Shown in pieces: positions 61,941 through 64,000 of a stretch of DNA of 64,000 nt (positions are counted from its first letter, which is position 1; each line of letters opens with the position of its first letter). Location of the stretch: contig NC_092859.1 of assembly GCF_032062135.1 (NCBI RefSeq), positions 91,369,109-91,433,108 of the forward strand, written 5' to 3'. The notes under the pieces were generated by a model. It worked only from the letters and a program-made list of their open reading frames with translations, did not search any database and was not told the DNA's origin. The position numbers and the translations under genes are program-made. The DNA is from Pyxicephalus adspersus (lineage: Eukaryota; Chordata; Amphibia; Anura; Pyxicephalidae).

Positions 61941-63301
61941 ATGATAAAACACAGGTAGGCAGCCCCGAAAGCCTCTAAGACCTGGCTAGGATGAGGACTA
62001 AAGCTTCTACTCTATAGACAGGAGAATTTTAAATTCAGGACTGGCACTAGGGACACTGCGGACAAGGTATGTCCGACATGGAACACTTGTTTCCCCTGGA
62101 AATATGTGAGGATGTCAGTTACATTGAGATTGTAATGCACTGCAAGGAAATGAAATACACTCAAAGGACACTCTGCTGCCCTCACCCTCTTTCATTTGTG
62201 TGTTGTAATTTATATTAAACCTTAACAAGGACAGATCTGTGAGCCTGAGTGGGTTTCTGCAGTTACCGTACCAGAAAGTACAGAGGTGCAAACAGCTGGC
62301 TCCTACAGGAGTGAGCACTCCATGAACATTAAACAGGTTATAGACGTCAAGACAAAAGTTAGAAAGCCACACCATTTACTCACAAAAAGTATGTAGTATG
62401 TATTGTTTTTATCTATACTCCATTTTCTTCATTTAACTCCATTGATCATTTTTGCAGCACTACATTAACAAGGCAAAACTAGAAACGAGTAACAGTCGTG
62501 GAAGATCACCCTAATAAAACTGAGCTTCAATCAGACTGAAAACAAAAACAGCAATTCATACAGTAATGTGTTCATTAAGTGTACCTATACATTGCAAAAT
62601 GGCTTGCTTTCAGCCTCCCCCTGTACAGATGTCACATTAAAATAGGACAGGTAGCACAGAGAACCAGGTAATAGTGCTGCAGTACTCATGTGCTAAAAAA
62701 GTACACATGAACAGAAGAAAAGAGTGGAGAGATGAGCTCATCGGCCTGCTGCTGCTCATTCCCCATCCAGCCATAAGCCGGCAGTAGAGAAAAAAACTTT
62801 TTTGTATTACTTAAATTGCGCAGAGAAAAATAAAGTCTTCAGTCTTGCTGTGCGGTCTGGCAGGGCTGTGCAAATTTCATGAATTAATAAACAGAAATTC
62901 AAATCCACTGGCAGGTAAATCAGGCCCGCTTATATGTATTCCATCTGTGTATTTAGCTCTTTGCTGGGAGCTCGGTTTTAAGGGAGTTTTTGCAGTTTTT
63001 AGCTTCATTATTATATTACATCATAATGTACTGTGTATATTAGGTAGAAACAGTTTTCATGCTCACATATTTGTAATAGTTTCCTAGGTGATTGTGTGTG
63101 GGATAAGTGTTATTAAATACAGTGAACACGGTAATTTCTTTCGTTTTATGTTTAGCTCTAAAAAAGTAAAATGTAAATGTAAAATTATTTTTTCTAGCCC
63201 AATAAATATGCAATATTGGGACTATAAATATATTTTGTCCAGTCTTCTAACTGGGTTGCTCTGTTTACAGAGCTCAGTTGTTCTTTTTGGTATTTATACA
63301 T
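61941..63301. other. Non-coding stretch, nothing recognised
   Basis: No supported feature. Confidence 0.5.
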
Positions 63302-63489
63302 AGGGCCTGATTTGTTAAAGTTCCCCAAGACTGGAGAACATAGACTATCATGGGAGAATCTGGGTGATCCAGCAAACCTGCAATAGATCTAGTCCGGGAT
63401 TGAAAACATTTGACCATATAATTTTATGAAACTCATTCCAGATTTGCTGGATCTCAGGTTCACCCATGGGAGTCTATCTTCTCCAGTCT
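63302..63489. repeat. Palindromic MITE, copy K
   Basis: GGGCCTGATTTGTTAAAGTTC at the left, GATCCAGCAAACCTGCAATA, then ATTCCAGATTTGCTGGATCT and TCTATCTTCTCCAGTCTG at the right; the outermost right end is lost. Confidence 0.85.
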
Positions 63490-64000
63490 GTGTTGATAGA
63501 TAGACTTCAGGTGGGTTTTGCATCCACATACAAGTTTATGGAAATGATTGCTATGGATACAGATCTGTATTTAACTTGGTACCATCGTCTTGATGTCCAT
63601 ATACGTCGTCAAAGTTTGTGTTTGGGCTACAGAAGCAGCACAAGGAGCTGACAAGGAAGAGATTTATAGGAGGAGAAAGCAAACACATGAATTGTTTAGC
63701 TCATCGCTGTGCTACTTCTTCTTTACTGTCCAGGAACAGACTGACAGCCTGGGCTCAGAAAATGTGGCTTGAAGGATACTGGCCATCATTCAGTGTAAAA
63801 GACTAGGGAGATCTAGTGTGGAAAACATGGTGTATTTTAGGGAATAGAACATGGGTGGACTGTGACAGTATTGCAGCAAAAGTATTTTATTTTTACTATT
63901 GATGGACTATTTATTTTTTTTTCTTTTTATAGCAGGTTCTCAGATTTAAATTCATATACAGTAAACTAGAGTATAAATAGTTTCCTTTTATTATAAAATG
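63490..64000. other. Window end, nothing recognised
   Basis: Overlapping short open frames (63466-63806) show no known domain or splice context. Confidence 0.4.

Noticed and set aside
1..64000. CRISPR arrays, operons, tRNA or rRNA genes
   Set aside because: No regularly spaced identical repeats, no clustered prokaryote-like frames, and no cloverleaf or rRNA core that I could recognise.

Overview
The window looks like vertebrate nuclear DNA, most probably from an anuran amphibian of the ranid type. It is AT-rich and intron-rich with GT/AG splice sites. It is also dense in short non-autonomous DNA transposons (hAT, PIF/Harbinger and unassigned palindromic families), Tc1/mariner relics and microsatellites. 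No prokaryotic gene organisation, operon or CRISPR array is present. Species assignment is inference from repeat style only.

One real gene is recognisable: the 3' end of an ADAMTS metalloprotease gene on the + strand, 15288-24599. Eleven exons join into one uninterrupted 485-codon frame plus a stop. They encode five thrombospondin type-1 repeats (TSRs) followed by a GON domain, an architecture restricted to the ADAMTS9/ADAMTS20 (GON-1) clade. The sequence departs from my recollection of ADAMTS9 at many GON positions, so I favour ADAMTS20, but the paralogue is not proven. The protease, disintegrin, cysteine-rich and earlier TSR exons are not seen in 1-15287. That stretch therefore reads as an intron of at least 15 kb, filled with repeats.

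Region by region: 1-15287 is upstream intron with a nested TIR element (615-1358), a dead Tc1-like element with IR/DR ends (3409-4888), LINE/SINE-like tails and a hAT-type element with a perfect hairpin (14380-14770). 15288-24599 holds the ADAMTS exons, with repeats in most of the larger introns. 24600-46660 is 3' UTR plus intergenic DNA with dispersed MITEs (34.3 kb PIF/Harbinger-like, candidate hAT at 31.8 kb). 46660-47930 is a strongly diverged tandem array with a period near 115 bp. 48653-49399 is a hAT-like element with an exact 8-bp target-site duplication. 50.68-51.78 kb is a truncated Harbinger MITE next to an inverted Tc1/mariner relic. 54640-55154 is another hAT-like element with a near-perfect 8-bp duplication. 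57724-59420 is a frame-shifted pseudogene of a widespread, transposon-like protein family that I cannot place in a named superfamily. The rest is unassigned non-coding DNA.

A palindromic MITE family occurs 11 times across the window and is its dominant repeat. I found no convincing new biological system. The best candidates for a second look are the 57.7-59.4 kb pseudogene family, the 46.7-47.9 kb cryptic tandem array and the degenerate TSRs of the ADAMTS protein.
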